Position numbers and translations under genes: made by a program. Of a DNA stretch of 64,000 nt, positions 17,023-25,858 are shown piece after piece. The DNA lies in NCBI GenBank assembly GCA_030425925.1, contig JAUHZO010000018.1, forward strand, positions 31,275 through 95,274, read 5' to 3'. Numbering within the stretch: position 1 is the stretch's first letter; each line of letters opens with the position of its first letter. Source of the stretch: Alphaproteobacteria bacterium (lineage in GTDB: Bacteria; Pseudomonadota; Alphaproteobacteria; Rhodobacterales; Rhodobacteraceae). The notes beneath the pieces are model-generated. The model had not been told where the DNA came from and made no database searches. It saw nothing but the letters and a program-made list of their open reading frames with translations.

Positions 17023-17829
17023 ATGTTTCGCCCGCTCGCGTTGACAGCGCTTCTGCTTCTGGCCCCGCCGGCCTTTGCGCATGAATTCTGGATCGACCCG
17101 CTGGACTTTGCCCCGCCGCCGGACGCGCCGGTGCGTGCCGAAATCCGGGTGGGTCAGAATTTTGTTGGCGCCGGCTACAGCTTCAACCCCCAGCAGTTCC
17201 GGCGGTTCGACATCGTGACGGCGGACGGCGTGGTGCCGGTGGAGGGCCGGGCGGGCGACCGCCCCGCGCTGGACATGGCGCTGCCCGAACCGGGGCTGGC
17301 CATCCTGGTGCACCAGACCACCGACACCCGTCTGCGCTATACCGAGTGGGAAAAGTTCGTCACCTTCTGCACGCACAAGGATTTCCGCTGGGTCCTTGAA
17401 CGGCACGAGGCGCGCGGCCTGCCGCGCAGCGATTTCCGCGAGTTGTATTCGCGCCATGCCAAGGCGCTGGTCGCCGCCGGCGGCGACGGGGCCGGGCAGG
17501 ACCGGGTGGTGGGGCTGACGGTCGAGATCGTGGCGCTGGCCAATCCCTATACCGACGACCTGTCGGACGGTCTGCCGGTGCAGGTGGTCTATCAGGGGCA
17601 GGTGCGTGCGGATGTGCAGGTGGAACTGTTTGCCCGCGACCCGGACGGAGAGGTGTCGGTCAGCCTGCACCGCACCGGGCCGGACGGCATCGCCCGTCTG
17701 CCGGTGGTGGCCGGGCACAGCTATCTGGCCGATCACGTGGTGATGCGCGAGCTTGACCCGGGCGACGATCCCGCCGCGCCGGTCTGGGAAAGCCTCTGGG
17801 CCTCGCTGACCTTCGCGGTGCCGGAATGA
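17023..17829 (+). CDS. DUF4198-type periplasmic protein (NikM/CbiK-like)
   Basis: A 268-residue protein with a signal peptide (MFRPLALTALLLLAPPAFA) cut before HEFWIDPLDF. An N-terminal His after cleavage and the HEFWI start are typical of DUF4198 proteins, some of which are linked to metal (nickel/cobalt) uptake. The C-terminal half is Ig-like (LPVQVVYQGQVRADVQVELFARD). The stop overlaps the next gene in an ATGA arrangement. Confidence 0.85.
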   Translation: MFRPLALTALLLLAPPAFAHEFWIDPLDFAPPPDAPVRAEIRVGQNFVGAGYSFNPQQFRRFDIVTADGVVPVEGRAGDRPALDMALPEPGLAILVHQTTDTRLRYTEWEKFVTFCTHKDFRWVLERHEARGLPRSDFRELYSRHAKALVAAGGDGAGQDRVVGLTVEIVALANPYTDDLSDGLPVQVVYQGQVRADVQVELFARDPDGEVSVSLHRTGPDGIARLPVVAGHSYLADHVVMRELDPGDDPAAPVWESLWASLTFAVPE

Positions 17830-19235
17830 GCCTGGTCGATACCCTGCGCGCCAGCCTTGGCGAGAGCGCGGTCCTGACCGGCGAGGACGCCGCGCCCTGG
17901 GCGCAGGACTGGACCGGCATGTATCACTGGACGCCGCTTTGCGTCGCGCGGCCGCGTGACACCGGGCAGGTCTCGGCCGTGCTGCGTGTGGCCCATGAAA
18001 GCGGCACGCCGGTGGTGCCGGTGGGCGGCAATACCGGGCTTGCCGCGGGCACCTATGGCGAAGGGGCGATCATGCTCTCGCTCGACCGGATGGACGCGAT
18101 CCGCGAAATCCGCCCCGCCGCGCGGCTGGCGGTGGTGGAGGCCGGTGTCATCCTGAGCGCGCTGCACGATGCAACAGAGCCTTACGGCCTGAGCTTCCCG
18201 ATGACGTTCGGGGCCAAGGGATCGGCGCGGGTGGGGGGCTTTCTGTCCACCAATGCCGGCGGGTCGAACGTGCTGCGCTACGGTAACACCCGCGACCTGG
18301 TGCTGGGCATCGAGGTGGTGCTGGCGGACGGGCGCGTGATGGACCTGATGAGCGCGCTGCACAAGGACAATTCCGGCCTCAACCTGCGCCACCTGATGAT
18401 CGGGGCCGAAGGCACGCTGGGCGTGATCACGGCGGCCGTGCTGAAACTGGTCCCAAGGCCCCGCGCCTATGCCACGGCGATGGTGGCGACGGCGTCGCTT
18501 GAGGCGGCGCTGGAGCTGCTGAACCGCCTGCAGGAGGCGACGGGCGGCGCAGTGGAGGCGTTCGAATACATGAGCCCGCGCCACGTGGCGGAATACCAGC
18601 GGATGCACCCCGAGGCGCGTGCGCCTTTCGAGATTCCACGCGACGTCAACATCCTGGTCGAGGTCGGCGCCACCGCGCCCCGCGACGCAGCGCCCGGCCC
18701 GGACGGCAGCGTGCCGCTGGTGGGTTTCCTGGAACAGACGCTGGCCGCCCTCATGGAGGACGGCGCGGTGCTGGACGCGGCCGTCGCCCAGAACGAGACG
18801 CAGCGCAGCGCCATGTGGGCCCGCCGCGAGGCCGCCGCCGAGGTCGCCATGTCGCGCCGTCCGGTCATCAACAACGACATCGCCGTGGCGCTGGACCAGG
18901 TCTCGGTCTTCCTCGACCGGATGGCAGCGCGCCTGCCGCAGATAGATTCCGGGGCTGAGACGGTGGTGGTGTCGCATCTGGGCGACGGGAACGTGCATTA
19001 CTCGGTCTGGCCCTCGGGCGACGATCCGGCGCTCAAGGACGCGATCATGGAAGCGGTGGAGGACGAGGTGCTGGCGCTGGGCGGGTCGTTCTCGGCCGAG
19101 CACGGGATCGGGATCATCAAGAAACCGTCCATGGCGCGGCGCAAGGACCGGGTGGCCGTGGACGCGATGAAGGCGATCAAGGCGGCACTGGATCCCAAGG
19201 GCATTCTCAATCCCGGGAAGGTTTTCCCCGACTGA
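17826..19235 (+). CDS. FAD-binding oxidoreductase, GlcD / D-2-hydroxyacid dehydrogenase type
   Basis: A 469-residue VAO/PCMH-family flavoprotein. The FAD part is VVPVGGNTGLAAGTYGEGAIML, with GSARVGGFLSTNAGGSNVLRYG and IGAEGTLGVITAAVLKL. The C-terminal part has HLGDGNVHYS and GGSFSAEHGIGIIKK, the metal/substrate His signatures of D-lactate and D-2-hydroxyglutarate dehydrogenases. It therefore oxidises a D-2-hydroxyacid, passing electrons to an unknown acceptor. It starts within the stop of the DUF4198 gene and ends 3 bases from the convergent GDPD gene. Confidence 0.92.
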   Translation: MSLVDTLRASLGESAVLTGEDAAPWAQDWTGMYHWTPLCVARPRDTGQVSAVLRVAHESGTPVVPVGGNTGLAAGTYGEGAIMLSLDRMDAIREIRPAARLAVVEAGVILSALHDATEPYGLSFPMTFGAKGSARVGGFLSTNAGGSNVLRYGNTRDLVLGIEVVLADGRVMDLMSALHKDNSGLNLRHLMIGAEGTLGVITAAVLKLVPRPRAYATAMVATASLEAALELLNRLQEATGGAVEAFEYMSPRHVAEYQRMHPEARAPFEIPRDVNILVEVGATAPRDAAPGPDGSVPLVGFLEQTLAALMEDGAVLDAAVAQNETQRSAMWARREAAAEVAMSRRPVINNDIAVALDQVSVFLDRMAARLPQIDSGAETVVVSHLGDGNVHYSVWPSGDDPALKDAIMEAVEDEVLALGGSFSAEHGIGIIKKPSMARRKDRVAVDAMKAIKAALDPKGILNPGKVFPD

Positions 19236-19238
19236 CGT

Positions 19239-19943
19239 TCAGGACAGCGCCTTGAGGCAGGTCTCAAGGTGGTCGTGGTTGATGTAGTCCACGCCCAGGT
19301 TGGTCATCTTGCGGAAGAGACCGGCGTCATCGGCCTCGGTATAGCCCATGATCTCCAGCCCGCGCGCGCGGGCGGCGTCGAGGATGGCGGGCTGCAGTTC
19401 TTCGGCTTCCAGTTCCACCATGTCGGCATGGTAGACCTCTTGCGCCACCGTCACGGTGCGCGCGATCGACAGCGTGATCATGCGCCGGACATGGGGCGCG
19501 GCCTGGCGCAGCGCCGCGCGCATCTCGGGCTTGAAGGAAAAGGTGAAGACGGCGTCTTCCATCCCGGTCTCCTTCAGGATGCCGGCGAGCGCCATGGCCG
19601 AGCACCACTTGACCTCCACATAGGCCCCGGCCCCGCGCGCTTTCAGATGCGCGAGATAGGCGTCGAGGCGGGGCAGGCGGGTGCCTTCGAAGGCGGGCGC
19701 GAACCAGCGCCCGGCGTCGAGCCTGTCGAGATCGCGCGAGTGCCAGTGGTCGATGGGCCCGCTGCCATCGGTGGTGCGGTCGAGCGTACGGTCATGCAGG
19801 ACATAGAGCACGCCATCGGCGCTTTCGCGCACGTCAAGCTCGATGTAATGCGCGCCGCGGTCCAGCGCGGCATCGGCGGCGGGAAAGGTGTTTTCCGGCG
19901 CAAGGAGCGAGGCACCGCGATGGCAGACGAGTTTGGGAGACAT
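19239..19943 (-). CDS. Glycerophosphodiester phosphodiesterase (GDPD/UgpQ-like)
   Basis: A 234-residue GDPD-domain enzyme without a signal peptide, so cytoplasmic. Motifs: VCHRGASLLAPENTFPAADAA (catalytic HR...ENT), YIELDVRESADGVLYVLHDRTLDRTTDG with metal-binding E, D and H, and YVEVK. It cleaves glycerophosphodiesters into sn-glycerol 3-phosphate and an alcohol. The start at 19943 replaces a much longer open frame that runs into a twin hairpin. It is the last gene of the CUT1 transporter operon, which suggests the transporter imports glycerophosphodiesters or related compounds. Confidence 0.92.
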   Translation of the reverse strand: MSPKLVCHRGASLLAPENTFPAADAALDRGAHYIELDVRESADGVLYVLHDRTLDRTTDGSGPIDHWHSRDLDRLDAGRWFAPAFEGTRLPRLDAYLAHLKARGAGAYVEVKWCSAMALAGILKETGMEDAVFTFSFKPEMRAALRQAAPHVRRMITLSIARTVTVAQEVYHADMVELEAEELQPAILDAARARGLEIMGYTEADDAGLFRKMTNLGVDYINHDHLETCLKALS

Positions 19944-19960
19944 CGGTTGGTCCTGTGGCA

Positions 19961-20016
19961 GAAGACTTTTCGTCGAAAAGTCTTCGTGTCTGGAACGATT
20001 TTCTACGAAAATCGTT
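19961..20016. repeat. Twin-hairpin element B
   Basis: GAAGACTTTTC/GAAAAGTCTTC (19961-19985, loop GTC) and AACGATTTTC/GAAAATCGTT (19994-20016, loop TAC), both perfect. The second dyad overlaps the TAA stop of the EEP gene at 20015-20017 by two bases. The element separates this gene from the downstream GDPD gene of the same operon. Confidence 0.75.
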
Positions 20017-21043
20017 AGGGGTTCGGCGTGATGCGGGCGGTGATCAACTCGTGGTCCGACAGGTAGTGGCCGGTGTCGGAGACGGCATCCTGCACCGCCG
20101 CGCCCTCGGCCATGACCCCGCGCACAAAGAGCCAGTCCAGCGTTTTCAGCGGGTAACGCACCGGACGGCCCGGTGCCGCCCGTGTCGTGGGCGCGCCGGT
20201 ATTGGCGGTCCGCCAGTCGAACCCGGCCCCGGCGAAGAGATCGAAGCTGGGCTCGACGCGTTGCGGCGCGTTCAGCACCAGGCCACGCGGTTGCCCGGCC
20301 AGCGCGGCGGTGTTCAGGTCCCCGCCGATCACGCAAGGCCCGTCGCCATACTGCGCCGCCAGCCCCGCCAGCATCACCGCCGTCTGGTCCGCGCGGCCTT
20401 GCGCGTCGCTTTCGCTTTCGTAATGCACTGCCGCCAGGGTCAGCGGCCCGCCTGCCGTTTCGACCTGCGCGGCGATGGCCATGCGCGCGCCGACGCGGTA
20501 CTGCCCGTCGCCCTTGAGCGAGCTGTCGAACCACGTGCCGTCTTCGGTCACCGGGATCAGGCAGGGGCGGGACAGCGGGTAGCGCGACAGGATCGCGTTG
20601 CCGTGCAGGCCCGCGTCGTTCGGCGTGTCGGCAAAGAGCCCGGTCTCGTAGGCATCGCCGGTGCCCAGCTCGGTGAACTCCACCCCGTAGACATAGCCGA
20701 ACCCCAGTTCGGCGGCCAAGTCGCGCGTGGTGTGGCGCTGGCCGGAGCGGGCCATGCCGTAATCCATCTCGGTCGCCAGCACCACGTCGGCACCGATGGC
20801 GCGCAAGAGGTCGGCGCTGTCCTCGACGCGCTTGCAGCGCTCGATGTTCCACGCGGCCACGGTCAGCGCGCGCGGCAGGGGCAGCGAGAGCGGCGCGGGC
20901 CAAAGCTCCACCGCGTGCATCGCGGGCCAGGCGTTCAGAAAGCGATCATGTGCCGCGCGGTCGCCGCCCTTTGCGGCCTCCTGCCGCTCGGCCAGCGGCG
21001 GGAGGGGCAGGGCGTCGGTTGTGGTGGTCACGATGGGGCGCAT
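20015..21043 (-). CDS. Endonuclease/exonuclease/phosphatase (EEP) family protein
   Basis: A 342-residue EEP-fold metal-dependent phosphohydrolase. Visible motifs are AAWNIERCKR, ATEMDYGM, GNAILSRYPL, GGDLNTAAL and the terminal SDHELITARI, corresponding to the catalytic N, E, D-N and D-H set. No signal peptide. The family includes phosphodiesterases and sphingomyelinases as well as nucleases. Its place between the ABC ATPase (3-base gap) and GDPD suggests a phosphodiester rather than a DNA substrate; that is inference. Confidence 0.85.
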   Translation of the reverse strand: MRPIVTTTTDALPLPPLAERQEAAKGGDRAAHDRFLNAWPAMHAVELWPAPLSLPLPRALTVAAWNIERCKRVEDSADLLRAIGADVVLATEMDYGMARSGQRHTTRDLAAELGFGYVYGVEFTELGTGDAYETGLFADTPNDAGLHGNAILSRYPLSRPCLIPVTEDGTWFDSSLKGDGQYRVGARMAIAAQVETAGGPLTLAAVHYESESDAQGRADQTAVMLAGLAAQYGDGPCVIGGDLNTAALAGQPRGLVLNAPQRVEPSFDLFAGAGFDWRTANTGAPTTRAAPGRPVRYPLKTLDWLFVRGVMAEGAAVQDAVSDTGHYLSDHELITARITPNP

Positions 21044-21046
21044 GGA

Positions 21047-22075
21047 TCACTCCGTTCGGCGGGCGGTGGCGTCCGGCAGGCGGCGGCCGGCGGCATCAAA
21101 CAGGATCGAATCGGCCGGCGCGAAGTCCAGGTGGACCCTGTCACCCATGGACCAGCGCGGCTGGGCGGTCGGTTCGAGAAAGCGCAGGGCCCCGTTCGGC
21201 CCGGTGCCGGAATAGAGCGTTTCGCGGCCCATCACCTCGACATGGTCGATCTGCAGCGGCAGGCCGGACTCGCCCGCGTGCAGCATCTCGGGGCGCAGGC
21301 CCAGCGTTTGGGGCTGCGTTTGGCCCTGTGCATCGACGCCGGGGGTGGGCAGCGGGATCAGGTTGATTGGCGGCGAGCCGATGAACCCCGCGACAAAGGT
21401 TGTCTCGGGCCGCATATAGAGGTCTTCGGCGGTGCCCACCTGTTCGATCCGCCCGGCATTCATGCAGACCACGCGGTCGGCCATGGTGGTGGCCTCCAGC
21501 TGGTCATGGGTGACAAGGATCGTGGTCACGCCCAGGTCGCGGGTCAGGCGACGGATCTCGGCGCGCATGGTCAGGCGCAGGGTGGCGTCGAGGTTCGACA
21601 GGGGCTCGTCCAGGAGCAGCAGGTTCGGCCGCTTGATCAGCGCGCGCGCCAGCGCCACGCGCTGTTGCTGGCCGCCCGACAGCTCCGAGGGGCGACGGTC
21701 CAGCAGTTCGGTGATCTGCACCAGTTCGCCCATCTCGCGCGCGCGGCGTTCGGCATCCGGGGTCTTTTGGAACCGGGTCGGAAACAGGATGTTCTGCAGC
21801 ACGCTCATGTTCGGGTAGAGCGCGTAGGACTGGAACACGATGCCCACGTTGCGGTGCCGCGCCTCGACCTCGTTCACGCGGGTGCCGTCGAACAGGATGT
21901 CGCCGGACGAGGGCAGGTAGACCCCTGCCAGCAGGAACAGCGTCGTGGACTTGCCGCAGCCCGAGGGGCCGAGGATGGCGACGAATTCGCCGTCGTCGAT
22001 GGACAGGTCGATCCCGGCAACGGCGGTGGCCTTGTCCCAGGTCTTGGTGAGGGCATGCAGGTCTACGCGGGCCAT
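21047..22075 (-). CDS. CUT1 ABC transporter ATP-binding protein (UgpC/MalK type)
   Basis: A 342-residue ATPase: Walker A GPSGCGKSTTLFL, Q-loop FQSYALYPNM, signature [15 protein letters not shown], Walker B LLLDEPLSNLDATL, H-loop THDQLEA. The C-terminal regulatory OB-like region (from about residue 235) is present, as in MalK/UgpC. GGAGG precedes the ATG. It follows two permeases and a binding protein and precedes EEP and GDPD genes. Confidence 0.92.
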   Translation of the reverse strand: MARVDLHALTKTWDKATAVAGIDLSIDDGEFVAILGPSGCGKSTTLFLLAGVYLPSSGDILFDGTRVNEVEARHRNVGIVFQSYALYPNMSVLQNILFPTRFQKTPDAERRAREMGELVQITELLDRRPSELSGGQQQRVALARALIKRPNLLLLDEPLSNLDATLRLTMRAEIRRLTRDLGVTTILVTHDQLEATTMADRVVCMNAGRIEQVGTAEDLYMRPETTFVAGFIGSPPINLIPLPTPGVDAQGQTQPQTLGLRPEMLHAGESGLPLQIDHVEVMGRETLYSGTGPNGALRFLEPTAQPRWSMGDRVHLDFAPADSILFDAAGRRLPDATARRTE

Positions 22076-22111
22076 TGGGGTCCTCCGAAGGCGTCGGCTG
22101 TGGCGCGGTTC

Positions 22112-22163
22112 CCCCTCACCCTAACCCTCTCCCCCGGGGGGAGAGGGGACCTGTTGCGCGGGG
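22112..22163. repeat. 52-bp dispersed repeat, copy 2
   Basis: CCCCTCACC...ACCCTCTCCCCC...GGGGAGAGGGG and the tail ACCTGTTGCGCGGGG. It matches 13192-13243 with four differences. It sits between the permease and ATPase genes inside one operon. Confidence 0.8.
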
Positions 22164-22178
22164 GGCAAGGCGTTGCGC

Positions 22179-23213
22179 TCATCCCTTCACGCCTCCCAGC
22201 GTCATTTGCGTGAGGTATTTCTGGCAGAAGAGGTACAGGACCAGCGCGGGCAGCACGTAAAGCACCGCCACCGCGGCCACCATGCCATAATCCACGCCCA
22301 TCACGTCCTGACGCACGTAGTAGAGATAGGTGGACATCACCCAGTAGGAATTGCCCGTGCGCAGGCCGTTCACAAAGACGTACTCTTCCCAGCCCTTGAT
22401 GAAGGCGAAGACGCCGATGGCGATCATGCCGACGCGGACCTGGGGCAGCACGACCATCCAGAACGCCTGGCGGCGCGAGGCACCGTCGGTCATGGCCGAC
22501 ATCTCGATGTCCCAGGGCACGGCGTCGAAAAAGCCCTTCATGATGAAGATGAAGAACGGCAGTTCCAGCGCGGTCAGCACCAGGATCGGTGCGTAGAGCG
22601 TGTTCAAGAGGCCCACCCAGAAGACGATCAGGAAGATCGGGATCACCAGCGTGATCGCCGGGAAGGCCTGCAGCACCAGGAGCGATTGCAGGAAAGCCGA
22701 GCGGCCGCGGAACGAGAACCGGCTGAGGTAATAGGCGGCGAGCGTCGAGACGGTCACGACGATGATCGTCTGGCTGCCGGCCAGGATCAGCGAGTTGAAG
22801 AACGCCTCCCACACCCAGGGGAACTGCCCTCCCGCGGTGGCCTGGCCCTTGAGATCCTCGATGATGTTGGCATTCACCATGAAGCGGAAATTGTTCAGGT
22901 GCAGGTCGTTGCCGAGCAGAACCAGCCCCAGCCCCAGCCCGGTCAGCGCGCCGGCGACGAGGGCTGTGCGTTCGCGCCCCGACCGCCAGAGCACGAGGCC
23001 ATAGACGGCAAGCCCCGCGACGATCACGAGAAGCGCGGGCCAGAGCGTGCCGGTTTCCGCCATGCCGCGCCGCGCGGTGAAGGCGATCATCACCATCCAG
23101 ATATAGGGCACCGCCACCGGGATCGACACGAGGGTCAGGAACAGCGTCAGCACGCCAAGCCGGGTCTGGCGCGCGCGGCGGGACCGGGTGGCAAGGGCGG
23201 TCCAGTCCGTCAT
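22179..23213 (-). CDS. CUT1 ABC transporter permease (UgpE/MalG type)
   Basis: A 344-residue inner-membrane permease beginning MTDWTALATRSRRARQTRLGV. The EAA loop is MSAMTDGASRRQAFWMVVLPQVRVGMI. Compared with typical MalG relatives it carries an extra hydrophobic pair near residues 60-100 (WPALLVIVAGLAVYGLVLW, ALVAGALTGLGLGLVLLGN). Its ATG overlaps the stop of the other permease in an ATGA arrangement, so the two are co-translated. Confidence 0.9.
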   Translation of the reverse strand: MTDWTALATRSRRARQTRLGVLTLFLTLVSIPVAVPYIWMVMIAFTARRGMAETGTLWPALLVIVAGLAVYGLVLWRSGRERTALVAGALTGLGLGLVLLGNDLHLNNFRFMVNANIIEDLKGQATAGGQFPWVWEAFFNSLILAGSQTIIVVTVSTLAAYYLSRFSFRGRSAFLQSLLVLQAFPAITLVIPIFLIVFWVGLLNTLYAPILVLTALELPFFIFIMKGFFDAVPWDIEMSAMTDGASRRQAFWMVVLPQVRVGMIAIGVFAFIKGWEEYVFVNGLRTGNSYWVMSTYLYYVRQDVMGVDYGMVAAVAVLYVLPALVLYLFCQKYLTQMTLGGVKG

Positions 23214-24154
23214 CCGTTCACCTCGATCCTGGGTTTCTGCAGGAGCGCTTTCATGTTGGCCAGCCGCCACATGGCCAGTGCCACCACGATGCCGATCACG
23301 ATCAGGATCATCGCGATGGCCGCGCCATAGGCGTATTGCCCGCCGCCCACCTGCGGTGCCAGCGTGCGGGTATAGCTGAGCATGGCCATGGTCATGGTCG
23401 ACCGCGCGGGGCCCATGATCAGGAAGATGTACTCGAACGACACCAGCAGCGCGAGCGCCTGGTAGATGGTGATGTAGCTGATCGGCCAGCGCAGCGCGGG
23501 CAGAACCACGTGGCGCACGATGCTGAGCGGCCCGGCCCCGTCGGCGCGCGCGGCGTGGAACAGGTGTTCGGGGATCGACCGGATGGCGGAGGTGAAGATG
23601 ATCATCCCCAGGCTCGCCCCGATCAGCCCGTTGGCGACGACGATCACCAGCATCGGGTGGTCGAGCCGCAGGTTGATCGGCTCGGACGCAAAAAGCAGCC
23701 AGACCTGGTTCAGAAGCCCGCGTTCCGAGGAATCGACCACCCAGAGCCACAGGAGCGCATAGACCACCGACGGGCTCATGCGCGGCAGCAGCCAGATGGC
23801 ACGGAACACCGCGCCCATGCGCTCGGGGATGGCGGTGGTGGTCAGCGCCAGGATCAGGGCGAAACTGACGTTGAAGATGAAGAGCGTCAGGAAGACGAAG
23901 GTCGCCGTCAGCGCCAGCGCGCGGTAGAACGAGCCGCGCAGTTCGAACCCCAGAAAGGCGTCGGGATCGAGCTTGCCCAGCTTGTTGTATTGCGCGGTGG
24001 TCGGAAAGCCGTCCAGCCTGACGGTTTGCGACATGTCCGAGAAGGACACGAGGATGTTGACCACGATGGGCGCCACGAAGAACGCCAGCATCAGCACCAC
24101 GGCCGGGCCGAGGAACAGGAGGGCGTCAAGCGAAAGGCGGGAGGGCTTCATCAT
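23210..24154 (-). CDS. CUT1 ABC transporter permease (UgpA/MalF type)
   Basis: A permease of about 314 residues beginning MMKPSRLSLDALLFLGPAVVLMLAFFVAPIVVN. The EAA loop is AARADGAGPLSIVRHVVLPALRWPI. About six membrane segments. Start at 24154 or the next Met at 24151; an earlier in-frame ATG adds ten non-hydrophobic residues. Together with its partner it forms the membrane channel for the substrate delivered by the binding protein encoded upstream. Confidence 0.9.
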   Translation of the reverse strand: MMKPSRLSLDALLFLGPAVVLMLAFFVAPIVVNILVSFSDMSQTVRLDGFPTTAQYNKLGKLDPDAFLGFELRGSFYRALALTATFVFLTLFIFNVSFALILALTTTAIPERMGAVFRAIWLLPRMSPSVVYALLWLWVVDSSERGLLNQVWLLFASEPINLRLDHPMLVIVVANGLIGASLGMIIFTSAIRSIPEHLFHAARADGAGPLSIVRHVVLPALRWPISYITIYQALALLVSFEYIFLIMGPARSTMTMAMLSYTRTLAPQVGGGQYAYGAAIAMILIVIGIVVALAMWRLANMKALLQKPRIEVNG

Positions 24155-24186
24155 TCTTCGGTCCACGGGGCATGGCCCCTGCAAAG

Positions 24187-24253
24187 GTGCGGCGGGGTGA
24201 ACCCCGCCCTACGCCCGCCACGGAGCGTAGGGCGGGGATTTCCCCGCCGCACC
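24187..24253. repeat. Paired REP-like palindromes inside a larger inverted repeat
   Basis: Two GGCGGGG-cored units, 24191-24208 and 24231-24248, are enclosed by outer arms GGTGCGGCGGGG (24187-24198) and CCCCGCCGCACC (24242-24253). It lies between the binding-protein stop (24270) and the first permease start, as at 10839-10890. Confidence 0.75.
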
Positions 24254-24269
24254 TGGTCTCGACGCGGGA

Positions 24270-25613
24270 TCAGTCGAGGATGATCACGTCATCGCCCAGC
24301 TCGATCTCGAGCTCTTCGATGACCATCTCGGCTGCGTCGGCGGGCGACATCTCGCCGGTCTCCACCGCCTGCACACCGGTATAGGTGATGGCGTTGTACT
24401 GACCGATCTTGGCGTGGTTCGGCATGAACTCGGCATAGTCCAGCATCGGGGTGCCGGCGATCAGGGCCCAGCCCTTTTCGATGAATTTTGGCATCGCGGT
24501 CTGGCCGAAGTTGATCGGCGTGTGGTTGGTGCCCACCGCGTGCTTGGTGTTCGGCACGTGCTGCGACGCCATGGCGACCAGCATCGCGGCGATGTCCTTC
24601 TGCTCGGTGTCACCGACGATATAGGCGATGGGGTGCGACAGGTTCTTCGGCTCACCGCCCTTTTCTCCCGCCGGGGCGTGGATCCAGGTGATCTTGTTGA
24701 AGTAGTCCTCGGCGCCTTCCAGGCCGAAGGCCTCCATCTGGGCGCCCACGTTCCAGATGCCGTGGAACTTGCCCATCGCGTCGCCGCCGCGGAACGCCGC
24801 GTGCACCGAATCCCACGAGAAGGTGGTCATGTCGGCAGGCAGCGAGCCGTTGTCGACGCAGTACTTCAGCCAGCCGTAGTAGTTTTCGAGGCCCGACTTG
24901 GTGATCTGCAGCTTGGCTTCGTCTTCGTTGTAGATGTCGATGCCGAACGAGGCCATGGCCATCTGGAAGTCCGGGCCGACATTGGGGCGGTGCACCCAGC
25001 CGATCTTGGCCGCGCCCTTTTCCACCGTGTCGGCGGCCAGGTCGCAGAAGTCGAACATGGTGAACTCACCGGCTTCGACACGGCCCGGCAGCTCGGCGAT
25101 GAAGGTCTCGTCATAGCCTGCGGCGCGCAGGATGTCGTTGTTCACGAAGAACATGCGGATCTCGGAATCCTGCGGCACGCCATAGCGCTCGCCCTTGTAC
25201 ATGACCGAGTTCCACAGGTTCGGGATCATGTCGGCATACAGGTCGGCATTGGCCGAGATGTGGTCTTCGAGGTTCGCGGCAAGGCCGGCCTCGACGAACG
25301 AGCCGATCCATTCATGCGCCACGACGGCGATGTCGGGGGTTTCGCCCACCGAATGCGCCTTGAGCAGTTCCAGCGCGTCGGCGTCAAAGCCCTGGCTGGA
25401 GGTCTCGATCAGGTTGATCTCGACGCGGGTTTCCGACCCGGCGGCTTCGAACATGCGGTTCAGCTGTTCGGCGGCGGTGACGATGTTGCCGGCGCGCAGC
25501 GGGCCGGAGCGGTCGGCCAGCGACCACAGGTCAACGGTGACGGTTTCGGCAACGGCCGGTGCGGCCAGCGACAGGGCAACGGCGCCCGAGGCCAGAGTGG
25601 CAGTGAGTTTCAT
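24270..25613 (-). CDS. CUT1 ABC substrate-binding protein
   Basis: A 447-residue periplasmic binding protein with a signal peptide (MKLTATLASGAVALSLAAPAVA). It has the family-1 extracellular solute-binding layout: VDLWSL, later YGVPQDSEIRMFFVNNDILRAAGYDETF, and IAGTPMLDYAEFMPNH. It is the first gene of the operon ending with EEP and GDPD enzymes; the natural ligand is probably a phosphodiester or polyol, but binding residues cannot be assigned. Confidence 0.9.
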   Translation of the reverse strand: MKLTATLASGAVALSLAAPAVAETVTVDLWSLADRSGPLRAGNIVTAAEQLNRMFEAAGSETRVEINLIETSSQGFDADALELLKAHSVGETPDIAVVAHEWIGSFVEAGLAANLEDHISANADLYADMIPNLWNSVMYKGERYGVPQDSEIRMFFVNNDILRAAGYDETFIAELPGRVEAGEFTMFDFCDLAADTVEKGAAKIGWVHRPNVGPDFQMAMASFGIDIYNEDEAKLQITKSGLENYYGWLKYCVDNGSLPADMTTFSWDSVHAAFRGGDAMGKFHGIWNVGAQMEAFGLEGAEDYFNKITWIHAPAGEKGGEPKNLSHPIAYIVGDTEQKDIAAMLVAMASQHVPNTKHAVGTNHTPINFGQTAMPKFIEKGWALIAGTPMLDYAEFMPNHAKIGQYNAITYTGVQAVETGEMSPADAAEMVIEELEIELGDDVIILD

Positions 25614-25724
25614 GAAAGTTCCCCGGTGTCAGAATTGGGCACGGCGGCAGCCCGCCATGGCGCGACCCTCATCAGGCACTGTGTCGCGGCAATATCGCGG
25701 CCATGAATTTTCCGAGTCCGATTT

Positions 25725-25742
25725 GTAACGCAGCTGTGACGC
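25725..25742 (-). promoter_or_regulatory. PHO-box-like direct repeat upstream of the CUT1/GDPD operon
   Basis: On the minus strand CGTCACA GCTG CGTTACA is a pair of 7-mers at an 11-base period, the geometry of a PHO box, about 112 bases before the binding-protein start. The 7-mers match the CTGTCAT consensus only partly. Confidence 0.3.
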
Positions 25743-25858
25743 TGCCGGGGTGTGCCTTTGCGAAAGCGGCGCGGGGTCAGGGGGTTGCCCGGTCCACCCG
25801 TCCGGGTGGCGCGTTGCCGCACCGGCAGATCGGCGTGCCGCAGGACCGGAGCGCGCGG

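Noticed and set aside
19944..20903. N-terminal extension of the GDPD gene by about 320 codons
   Set aside because: The stretch runs through twin hairpin B and antisense-like Ala/Arg-rich sequence in the EEP gene region; the GDPD motif begins at the Met at 19943.
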